9,652 nucleotides of DNA, taken from assembly GCA_023127905.1 (NCBI GenBank), contig JAGMEZ010000109.1:1-9652 (forward strand), written 5' to 3'. Below are positions 1-6,000 of this stretch, in pieces. The notes under the pieces were generated by a model. It was not told the DNA's origin. It ran no database searches and worked only from the letters and a program-made list of their open reading frames with translations. This stretch comes from Caldifarciminota bacterium. Its GTDB lineage: Bacteria > Hydrothermota > E44-bin80. The position numbers and the translations under genes are program-made. Numbering within the stretch: the first letter of the stretch is position 1; every line of letters begins with the position of its first letter.

Positions 1-54
1 GAAAAAACAAAAAAGACAAAGGAAGAAAAACCCAAGGAATCAAAAAAAAAGTAG
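1..54 (+). CDS. C-terminal end of an unidentified protein (partial, cut by window edge)
   Basis: Frame 1 is open from the first base to a TAG at 52-54 and encodes 17 residues, almost all Lys, Glu, Thr or Ser (EKTKKTKEEKPKESKKK). Such a charged tail is common at the ends of ribosomal and nucleic-acid-binding proteins, but the piece is too short to identify. The palindrome at 79-116 begins 24 bases after the stop, which fits a gene end. The alternative is chance, because A-rich DNA readily gives Lys/Glu frames. Confidence 0.45.
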   Translation, partial: EKTKKTKEEKPKESKKK

Positions 55-78
55 CATAAATAAACTTAGTTTCTAAAA

Positions 79-116
79 TTAACTCAGGGTGACATTTTTG
101 TGTCACCCTGAGTTAA
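79..116. terminator. Perfect 16-bp stem-loop, possible terminator of the upstream gene
   Basis: Arms 79-94 (TTAACTCAGGGTGACA) and 101-116 are exact reverse complements around the 6-base loop TTTTTG. It lies 24 bases after the stop at 52-54. No T-tract follows on the plus strand (AATAATTAAAA), and only TTTT follows on the minus strand, so it is not a textbook intrinsic terminator. It could instead be a dispersed palindromic repeat. The hairpin is certain; the terminator role is inferred from position. Confidence 0.5.
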
Positions 117-172
117 AATAATTAAAATACTTATCTGCATATCTCACATAATAAGACGAAAATCCTCATTTT

Positions 173-240
173 ATTGTTGAGGAGGGACAGGTCCCCCTGG
201 AATAATACATGTCCATAGGGACCTGTCCCTCCTCAACAAT
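173..240. repeat. REP/BIME-like palindromic element with 23-bp perfect arms
   Basis: Bases 173-195 and 218-240 are perfect inverted repeats around a 22-base centre. Each arm holds a smaller interrupted palindrome, GGGACAGGTCCC (184-195) and GGGACCTGTCCC (218-229), so the DNA could fold as one long hairpin or two short ones. Nested GC-rich palindromes between genes are typical of REP-type repeats mobilised by REP-associated tyrosine transposases. No transposase gene is in this window. It differs in sequence from the palindrome at 79-116. Confidence 0.75.
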
Positions 241-283
241 CATTAGATAGTTTGTGATGAAGGAAACAACGTATGATTTTCAT

Positions 284-311
284 TGACTTTCTTTTCTTTT
301 TCTGCTAAATA
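284..311 (+). promoter_or_regulatory. Sigma-70-like promoter abutting the phosphohydrolase start
   Basis: A -35 box TTGACT (284-289) is followed by a 16-base spacer and TAAATA (306-311), with TG one base upstream of the -10 (303-304) as in extended -10 promoters. The expected transcription start is near 318, that is at or within a base or two of the ATG at 319. The mRNA would then have no leader, which agrees with the lack of a Shine-Dalgarno sequence before this ATG. Confidence 0.55.
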
Positions 312-318
312 AATAAAT

Positions 319-1953
319 ATGAAGGAAAAAAAGGTGCTAATAATTGGGCTTGACGGTGCAACATTTGATTATATTTTTCCTTTAATGCGGAAAGGAAGGC
401 TTCCAAACCTATCTAAGCTGATGAGAACAGGCTCCTGGGGTAATCTTGAATCCACAATTCAACCCATAACGGGTTCTGCCTGGCCCTCATTTATGACGGG
501 GAAAACGCCTGCAAAACATGGTGTTTTTGACTTTATACAGCAGGAGATAAAGGAAGATGTTGGTCTTGTTAATTCACAATCAATAGTTGGTGAGACTATA
601 TTTGATATTTTTTCGAGGAACGGAAAAGAGGTAATATCCATAAATGTTCCCGTCACATTCCCTCCCTGGAAGATTAACGGTTATATGATAACAGGTATGC
701 TATCTCCCGAAAATGCAGAGATTACCTATCCTCCCGAATTTAAGAAAGAGTTAAAGGATTACCGTATCGATATTAAAGCGTCATATAAGGAAGGGAAAGA
801 ACAAGAAATGATTAATGATATAAGAGATCTGTTGCAAAATAGAACAAGGTATACCACTAAAATACTCGTGGAAAAGCGATGGGATTTTGCAATGGTGGTT
901 TTTAGGGGAACAGATGTTATCCCGCATTATTTCCGGAAGTATATGGATACTAATCACCCATACTACAACAGTAGTGATAGAAGATTTCGTAACGCAATCA
1001 ATGAAGTATATGAAAATGCGGATAATGCAGTTGGTGAATTGATGAGAATAATTCCTGATGGTACTACAGTTTTTCTGATGTCTGATCATGGACATGGCAG
1101 ATTAAGAAAGATGATTAATCTTAATATTTGGTTACTTAAAAATAATTTTCTTGTATTAAAGAAATCTCCACGTGTGAAGTTGAAATATAATCTATTCAGA
1201 GCAGGATTATCGCCGCAAAATGTTTATCGTACTCTTTCAAATTTTGGGATTCAGAATGCTATACAGAAATTCAGTAGACAAACACGTAACAAAGTGTTGA
1301 ATGCTATGCTTTCATTTTCAGATGTCGACTGGCAAAAAACAAAGGCATACTCTCTCGGTCATATAGGTCAGATTTATATAAACCTTAAAGGGAGAGAGAA
1401 ATTTGGTAGTGTGAACCCTGGAAAAGAATTTGAGAATGTTCGTAATGGAATTATTAAGAAATTGAAGGAATTGAAGGATCCCGAAACCGGGAACTTTGTG
1501 ATAGAGAGAGTGGTTAAAAAGGAAGAAATTTACCAGGGTCCCTATCTTGATAAGTCCCCAGATCTTTTTCTCTTCTCGAAAGATTCTGAGTATGACGCTT
1601 TTGCGTTGATGGCGCAGAATACAGAAATATTCTGTGACCATTTCAAAGGACAGTCAGGGAACCATCGTTTGAATGGAATCTTTATAGCGAATGGACCTGA
1701 TGTAAAAAACGATATCCAGATAAATAATGCAAAAATTGTTGATATACTTCCAACAGTTCTTTATTCTATGAATATTCCAATCCCAGATGATATTGATGGA
1801 AAAATCTTAGAGGATATTTTTGAAGAGCAGTTTTCGAGTAAGACTCCAAAAAAGTTTGAAAAAGCCAGGGTAGTTAAGAAGGAACAACAAGCAGAAGTAA
1901 GTGAACAGGAAGAAATTAAGGAGCGTTTGAAGGAACTTGGTTATTTGGGTTAG
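319..1953 (+). CDS. AlkP-superfamily phosphohydrolase/phosphodiesterase (type I phosphodiesterase, nucleotide pyrophosphatase-like)
   Basis: This 544-residue protein has the metal-site pattern of the alkaline phosphatase/NPP superfamily. GLDGATFD (10-17) supplies metal ligand D12. The block ending AWPSFMTGKTPAKHG (54-68) places T51 where the family's nucleophile Thr lies. SDHGHG (255-260) supplies D256 and H257. SGNHR (446-450) supplies the late ligand H449, followed by the usual IFIANGPDV and DILPTVLY. It ends ELGYLG, a C-terminal motif I associate with COG3379-type predicted phosphohydrolases/phosphomutases. There is no signal peptide or membrane segment, so it is probably cytosolic. The substrate is unknown; the neighbouring glycosyltransferase makes a sugar-phosphate, nucleotide or lipid-linked substrate plausible. 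The ATG at 319 has no Shine-Dalgarno. A GTG at 334 preceded by AAGGA (322-326) is an alternative start that would lose only five residues before VLIIGLDG. Confidence 0.88.
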   Translation: MKEKKVLIIGLDGATFDYIFPLMRKGRLPNLSKLMRTGSWGNLESTIQPITGSAWPSFMTGKTPAKHGVFDFIQQEIKEDVGLVNSQSIVGETIFDIFSRNGKEVISINVPVTFPPWKINGYMITGMLSPENAEITYPPEFKKELKDYRIDIKASYKEGKEQEMINDIRDLLQNRTRYTTKILVEKRWDFAMVVFRGTDVIPHYFRKYMDTNHPYYNSSDRRFRNAINEVYENADNAVGELMRIIPDGTTVFLMSDHGHGRLRKMINLNIWLLKNNFLVLKKSPRVKLKYNLFRAGLSPQNVYRTLSNFGIQNAIQKFSRQTRNKVLNAMLSFSDVDWQKTKAYSLGHIGQIYINLKGREKFGSVNPGKEFENVRNGIIKKLKELKDPETGNFVIERVVKKEEIYQGPYLDKSPDLFLFSKDSEYDAFALMAQNTEIFCDHFKGQSGNHRLNGIFIANGPDVKNDIQINNAKIVDILPTVLYSMNIPIPDDIDGKILEDIFEEQFSSKTPKKFEKARVVKKEQQAEVSEQEEIKERLKELGYLG

Positions 1954-3104
1954 GTTCCCTTTATCGTATTTTCAATTATATCTTTTAGCTGTTTTCCAAC
2001 CGATTTTTTCGTAAAATTTGTCAGAAATAGGGTGTAAGCGTTTTTGGAGATGTTTTCGCGTAACATATCGTTGTCTCGTAGTGTTAGAATTGCTTTAGCT
2101 AATGCATGTTCATCTTCGGGTGGAACAAGAAGGATATCTTTTTTATTAGTGAATATTTCTCTAATAGCTGGTGAATCTTCTGTGATACAAGGTTTTTTAC
2201 AGGCTATCGAATCAAAAACCTTGTTTGGAATAACACTCGAGGCTTTAATTGAAGCACCAAAAATACCAAGGCAAATATCTGACTGTGATATTTCATCAAC
2301 TAATTTCTCTAACGGTACCCATTCAACAAATGTGCAGTTTTTCAATTCAAGAGATTGAGAAAGGTTATTTATTCTTGATGAGAGTTGCCCCTTTCCAATT
2401 ATTTTGAATAGAATTTCCTCTTTTTCAAGTAATTTGGCTGCTTTTATGATTGTTTCTATCCCCTGAAGGGGTATGAAGGTTCCAAAAAAGAGGATTTGGA
2501 AATTGTTGCTTCTTCTCTGTTTAACGGGATAAAAAACTGATTCATCTGCACCAACCCAGATAGGTTTAAACTTTTTTTCATCAAGGTTTAGTGTTTTTGA
2601 GATATATTTTATATGGGTTTGTGTATCTAAAAGGAGAACATCGCTAACATTATAGGTGAATATATCAATATATTTTATCAATTTCGCCATAAGTGAGTTT
2701 TTAAGGAATATTTTTCGATCTTCAATAAACGTGCAGTACATGGACCAAAAGAAATCGAATATTAAGGGTTTTCTTCTAAAAGATGATAAAATTTTTGCAA
2801 GCAGAACATCAAAATGACCTGTGTATCCTACAAGCATTACATCGTATTCTGAAATATTGTGGTGATTAGAGAGTAGGTTACAGTAAGCCCAGAGTATCTT
2901 TGCAGTAAGGAATGCCTTTCTTCTTAATCCCTTAATTTTGCTAATTCTTGGTTCTATTCCATGCCAAAGTGGATAATGGCATTCTTTTACGTTTATTCCC
3001 TGTAATCGTAGACCTTCGATGAGTACCTTATTCCTTGGATATTCGGGGAGGTATGTTCCAAAGTAGCATACAGTAAACTTTTCTTGTTTTTTTCTTGTTT
3101 CCAA
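1950..3104 (-). CDS. GT4-type glycosyltransferase
   Basis: The 384-residue product has a two-domain GT-B layout. Its N-terminal Rossmann half opens with CYFGTYLPEYPRNK (13-26). Its C-terminal half opens with ILFFGTFIPLQGIETIIKAA (204-223) and continues with FKIIGKGQ and the nucleotide-sugar-binding region PNKVFDSIACKKPCIT (293-308). GT4 enzymes usually have Glu where this protein has D298 (FEYMA-like, here FDSIA). The start is TTG at 3104, because an in-frame stop lies at 3119-3117. AGGA sits unusually close (2 bases) before the TTG; an ATT at 3116 is the only other upstream candidate. The 3' end overlaps the phosphohydrolase stop by 4 bp. The protein has no signal peptide. It probably acts at the inner face of the cytoplasmic membrane in glycan or lipopolysaccharide assembly; donor and acceptor are unknown. 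Confidence 0.85.
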   Translation of the reverse strand: METRKKQEKFTVCYFGTYLPEYPRNKVLIEGLRLQGINVKECHYPLWHGIEPRISKIKGLRRKAFLTAKILWAYCNLLSNHHNISEYDVMLVGYTGHFDVLLAKILSSFRRKPLIFDFFWSMYCTFIEDRKIFLKNSLMAKLIKYIDIFTYNVSDVLLLDTQTHIKYISKTLNLDEKKFKPIWVGADESVFYPVKQRRSNNFQILFFGTFIPLQGIETIIKAAKLLEKEEILFKIIGKGQLSSRINNLSQSLELKNCTFVEWVPLEKLVDEISQSDICLGIFGASIKASSVIPNKVFDSIACKKPCITEDSPAIREIFTNKKDILLVPPEDEHALAKAILTLRDNDMLRENISKNAYTLFLTNFTKKSVGKQLKDIIENTIKGT

Positions 3105-3191
3105 TTTCCTATTAATTTAGGATTAAAGAATCATTATGAGTAAAGAAGATGTACTGTTTGATTTAATGAACATTCCAACAATTATTGGAGT

Positions 3192-3218
3192 ATTATATAA
3201 AAATGTTAATTATGTCAA
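3192..3218 (-). promoter_or_regulatory. Candidate promoter for the glycosyltransferase
   Basis: On the minus strand, TTGACA (3218-3213) and TATAAT (3197-3192) are both perfect consensus boxes, but the spacer is only 15 bases. The start site would be near 3185, giving a leader of about 80 bases before the TTG at 3104. It is divergent from the plus-strand promoter 20 bases away at 3238-3266. Confidence 0.45.
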
Positions 3219-3237
3219 GATTTATTTTAAAAAATAC

Positions 3238-3266
3238 TTGAACATTTTCTTTTTTTGGTTTAAGAT
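3238..3266 (+). promoter_or_regulatory. Promoter abutting the dat start
   Basis: TTGAAC (3238-3243), a 17-base spacer and TAAGAT (3261-3266) predict transcription starting near 3273-3275, at the ATG of dat (3275). No Shine-Dalgarno precedes that ATG, so the gene appears to be translated leaderless. An overlapping TATGAT (3266-3271) is a less likely -10, since its start would fall inside the coding region. Confidence 0.5.
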
Positions 3267-3274
3267 ATGATAAT

Positions 3275-4150
3275 ATGGAAAAAACTATAAAAACAAAATC
3301 TGTATTTTTTAATGGGTATTTCTATCCAGAGAGTAAACCACTTTTACCTATACTTGATAGGGGGGTCTGCTTCGGTGATGGTTTGTACGAACTCATAAGG
3401 TGTATTGGTGGAAAGTTTTTGCTCTTTACACGACATATAAATAGGATGAGAAAAAGTGCAGATTTTCTTGAAATACCGTTTCTATACAGTGACGATGAAT
3501 TACTTGAAACTGCACAGAAACTTGTGAAGATAAATGAAATAAAAGATGGTGAACTTTATATTGAAATTACAAGGGGTAATGCACCTCGTTATCACGAATT
3601 TCCAGAGAAAGCAAAACCAAATTTTTTTATGGTTTTGAATCCTTTAAGGGAGATGCCGGACGGATGCTGGATAAGAGGGGTGAAAGTTATTACATTCCCT
3701 GATATCAGATGGAGTTACTGTCACTTCAAGACAATAAATCTCCTGCCAAATGTACTGGCAAAAGAGATGGCAAAAAAAGGAAATGCATACGAAGCTTTTT
3801 TCATGAGAGGGGATGAGAAAGGTACATATTTTACAGAAGGCTCAAGTTCTTCAATCTTTTCTGTTAAAAATGGTGTTCTCAGGACCCCTGAACTTGATAA
3901 TATTCTACCCGGAGTGACACGTGATGCAGTAATAAATATTGCAAAGAAATTGAATATCAAAGTTGAAGAAAGACGGGTTTATTTAAAGGAATTCAAGATA
4001 TCTGATGAGGTATTTCTGACAAGTACCGTTTCGGAAGTTATGCCTGTTATCCAAATGGATAAAAAGAAAATTTCAAATGGTAAACCAGGATTTTTAACGC
4101 TAAGACTTCAATTTCACTATAAAAAGTTTATGCAAGAGCATTTTCAGTAA
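3275..4150 (+). CDS. dat: D-alanine transaminase (D-amino acid aminotransferase, fold-type IV PLP enzyme)
   Basis: This 291-residue class IV aminotransferase aligns by eye along its whole length with the thermophilic Bacillus D-amino acid transaminase. It carries DRGVCFGDGLYE (29-40), the substrate-carboxylate pair R105 and H107 in RGNAPRYHEFP, Schiff-base lysine K152 in HFKTINLLPNVLAKE, and TEGSSSS with E188 at the cofactor ring. FLTSTVSEVMPVI lies near the C-terminus. The RGxxPRxHxFP block distinguishes D-amino acid transaminases from branched-chain aminotransferases and 4-amino-4-deoxychorismate lyases, which lack that Arg-His pair. The enzyme interconverts D-alanine and 2-oxoglutarate with pyruvate and D-glutamate, both peptidoglycan precursors, in the cytosol. 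The gene is monocistronic by spacing: 176 bp and a new promoter separate it from purN. The start is set by the promoter position and the family N-terminus, not by a ribosome-binding site. Confidence 0.88.
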   Translation: MEKTIKTKSVFFNGYFYPESKPLLPILDRGVCFGDGLYELIRCIGGKFLLFTRHINRMRKSADFLEIPFLYSDDELLETAQKLVKINEIKDGELYIEITRGNAPRYHEFPEKAKPNFFMVLNPLREMPDGCWIRGVKVITFPDIRWSYCHFKTINLLPNVLAKEMAKKGNAYEAFFMRGDEKGTYFTEGSSSSIFSVKNGVLRTPELDNILPGVTRDAVINIAKKLNIKVEERRVYLKEFKISDEVFLTSTVSEVMPVIQMDKKKISNGKPGFLTLRLQFHYKKFMQEHFQ

Positions 4151-4276
4151 AAATCAGATCCAGGCAACAGGCTTGAGACATAAGACTATAGACCTTGAAA
4201 ATTGAACATAGTAAAGTAGGAATGAGGAATTGGTCTAATGCCTTATATCCGTGATGGTGTTTCTTACAAAAATATA

Positions 4277-4305
4277 TTGACATTGGTTTAGCTTTATGAT
4301 AATAG
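4277..4305 (+). promoter_or_regulatory. Promoter of the purN-oxidoreductase-lnt operon
   Basis: A perfect TTGACA (4277-4282) is followed by 17 bases and TAATAG (4300-4305), preceded by TGA, which makes an extended -10. GATAAT (4298-4303, 15-base spacer) is the other reading. Transcription from near 4312 would leave a leader of only about 15 bases, still containing the AGGAG of purN. Confidence 0.55.
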
Positions 4306-4315
4306 AGGTAAAAAA

Positions 4316-4320
4316 AGGAG
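4316..4320 (+). promoter_or_regulatory. Shine-Dalgarno deciding the purN start
   Basis: AGGAG lies 6 bases before the ATG at 4327. It directly abuts an in-frame TTG at 4321, which leaves no spacing for that codon. This selects the ATG, two codons inside the longest open frame. Confidence 0.8.
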
Positions 4321-4326
4321 TTGATA

Positions 4327-4965
4327 ATGGAGTTTCCGATAGGGGTGCTTGTATCAGGCAGGGGAAGTAACCTTGAGGCAATTCTTCTTCATATCAAGGA
4401 AGGTAAATTGAATGTAGAAGTGGTTGCTGTTATAAGTGATAACGAAGATGCAAGAGCCCTTAAGATTGCGGAGGAGTACGGTGTTGATGGATATTATATT
4501 CCATGTATTGAGAAGAAGACTGCACTTGTAGGAGAAGCAGAGAGAAAGTATATAGAACTCTTTCAGAAAAAGGGGGTAAAACTTGTTGTGCTTGCAGGAT
4601 TTATGAGGATACTTAAAAAAGATTTTCTTACTGCTTTCAAGGGGAGGATAATAAATATCCATCCAGCACTCCTTCCTTCATTCAAAGGACTTAATGCACA
4701 GAAACAGGCTTTTGAATACGGTGTAAAGATTTCTGGATGTACAGTCCATTTTATAGATGAAGGTGTCGACACAGGTCCCATAATACTCCAGGAACCTGTT
4801 CCTGTATTTGATGATGATTCTGTTGATACACTCAGTCGGAGAATATTGAAACATGAACATGAAATTTATTCACGGGCAATTCAACTCTTTTCAGAGGGAA
4901 GATTGAAGATTGAAGATAGAAGAGTACGGATTATTGCTGGGAGTACTGAGGAAGAACGAAGTTAG
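4327..4965 (+). CDS. purN: Phosphoribosylglycinamide formyltransferase (GAR transformylase)
   Basis: The 212-residue product matches PurN in length and motifs. It transfers the formyl group of 10-formyltetrahydrofolate to GAR, the third step of purine synthesis, in the cytosol. Visible are the phosphate-binding SGRGSNLEAI near the N-terminus, GFMRIL, the catalytic N110 and H112 in INIHPALLPSFKGLNAQ, and catalytic D148 in DEGVDTGPIILQ. These correspond to N106, H108 and D144 of the E. coli enzyme. The tail EGRLKIEDRRVRI is usual for the family. No other purine gene is visible here. It is the first gene of a probable operon and is followed after 21 bp by the oxidoreductase. Confidence 0.95.
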   Translation: MEFPIGVLVSGRGSNLEAILLHIKEGKLNVEVVAVISDNEDARALKIAEEYGVDGYYIPCIEKKTALVGEAERKYIELFQKKGVKLVVLAGFMRILKKDFLTAFKGRIINIHPALLPSFKGLNAQKQAFEYGVKISGCTVHFIDEGVDTGPIILQEPVPVFDDDSVDTLSRRILKHEHEIYSRAIQLFSEGRLKIEDRRVRIIAGSTEEERS

Positions 4966-4986
4966 TGGCTTAAGAAAGGAATTGAT

Positions 4987-6000
4987 ATGGATGAATCAAA
5001 GATTAGAGTTGGGATAATTGGTACTGGAGCAGTCACACAGATGGGGCATATACCAGCCTTTAAATCTATAAGTAAGGCAGAGCTTATTGCCCTTTGTGAC
5101 AATGATGAGGGAAAACTCAAGTTACTCTCAAAAAAACACAGAATTGCAAAGGCATATAGAGATTATGAGAAATTAATTGATGATAAAGAAATTGATGCAG
5201 TAGTTATTGCGACCCCCAACTATCTACATCTACCAATGATAGAAGCAGCATGCAGTGCTAAAAAGCATATTCTTTGTGAAAAACCTCTTGCTCGCACTGC
5301 TGAGGAGGCAAAAAAGATATGTGATGTTGTAAACAAGGCAAAGATTAAGTTTATGCTGGGACTTAACAACAGGTTCCGACCAGATGTACAGATCCTGAAA
5401 AAATTTATAGATGGAGAACTTGGAAAGATATTCTATGCAAAGACGGGATGGCTTCAGAGGGAAGCCTTCCCGGAGGAATCTTCTTGGAAGAATCTCCTTG
5501 CCTCATCTGGCGGAGGTGTTCTCTTAAATCTTGGTGTGCATTTGCTCGATGAAGCATTATGGCTCCTTGGGTGTCGGAAAGCAAAGAGTGTGGTTGGAAG
5601 TGCGCATTTTCTTACAAAGAAAAGAGAAGTTGAGGATTCTGCTATTGCACTGCTGAATATGGAAGATGATATCACTTTAACAATTGAGGTAAGCTGGACA
5701 CTACTCTTTGATAAGGATTTTACATTTTTTAATATTTTTGGTAATAATGGGAGCGCACTTCTTAATCCTCTGAAGATTTATAAGAGGATGCATGGAGAGA
5801 TTGTGAATGTTACGCCACATGTTGAAGCATCAAAGAATGCTTTCAAATTCTCATTTCTTCTTCAAGCTGAACATTTTATTGAATCCTTAAGGAAAGGAAA
5901 GGACCCTATTTTCAGGGTAGAAGAAGGATTAGAAATCGCAAGAATTATTGATGCGATTTATAAATCTGCGAGAAAGAAAAAAGAGATTAAGATTGATTAA
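4987..6000 (+). CDS. Gfo/Idh/MocA-family NAD(P)-dependent sugar oxidoreductase
   Basis: The 337-residue product has an N-terminal Rossmann domain with GIIGTGAV (9-16). D38 ends the second strand (LIALCD), which favours NAD over NADP. VVIATPNYLH is followed by the family signature EKPLA with K99. The C-terminal sheet domain contains GGGVLLNLGVHLLDEALWLLG, keeping H185 and D188. The Asp that normally precedes this His by four residues is N181 here. These enzymes usually oxidise or reduce a sugar, nucleotide-sugar or cyclitol hydroxyl; the substrate cannot be told from sequence. AAAGGA (4975-4980) sits 6 bases before the ATG. The gene lies between purN and lnt, and its end overlaps lnt. A neighbouring envelope gene allows a role in cell-surface sugar synthesis, for example GnnA-like UDP-sugar oxidation, but this is inference. 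Confidence 0.88.
   Translation: MDESKIRVGIIGTGAVTQMGHIPAFKSISKAELIALCDNDEGKLKLLSKKHRIAKAYRDYEKLIDDKEIDAVVIATPNYLHLPMIEAACSAKKHILCEKPLARTAEEAKKICDVVNKAKIKFMLGLNNRFRPDVQILKKFIDGELGKIFYAKTGWLQREAFPEESSWKNLLASSGGGVLLNLGVHLLDEALWLLGCRKAKSVVGSAHFLTKKREVEDSAIALLNMEDDITLTIEVSWTLLFDKDFTFFNIFGNNGSALLNPLKIYKRMHGEIVNVTPHVEASKNAFKFSFLLQAEHFIESLRKGKDPIFRVEEGLEIARIIDAIYKSARKKKEIKID

Noticed and set aside
1318..1641. Minus-strand open frames inside the phosphohydrolase and other genes
   Set aside because: They are antisense to well-supported proteins and show no family motifs or ribosome-binding sites.
3136..3270. 44-codon plus-strand open frame starting MSKEDVLFDL in the divergent promoter region
   Set aside because: It has no good Shine-Dalgarno, ends in a Phe/Lys-rich stretch typical of AT-rich non-coding DNA, and covers both candidate promoters.
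4151..4276. Terminator or riboswitch between dat and purN
   Set aside because: Only a 6-bp TAGACC/GGTCTA inverted repeat (4189-4194, 4232-4237) with a 37-base loop is visible, too weak to call.
4898..4925. Three to four GAAGATT-like 7-base repeats at the end of purN, suspected insertion
   Set aside because: They encode EGRLKIEDRR, which is the normal conserved tail of PurN, so the repeat is chance codon composition.
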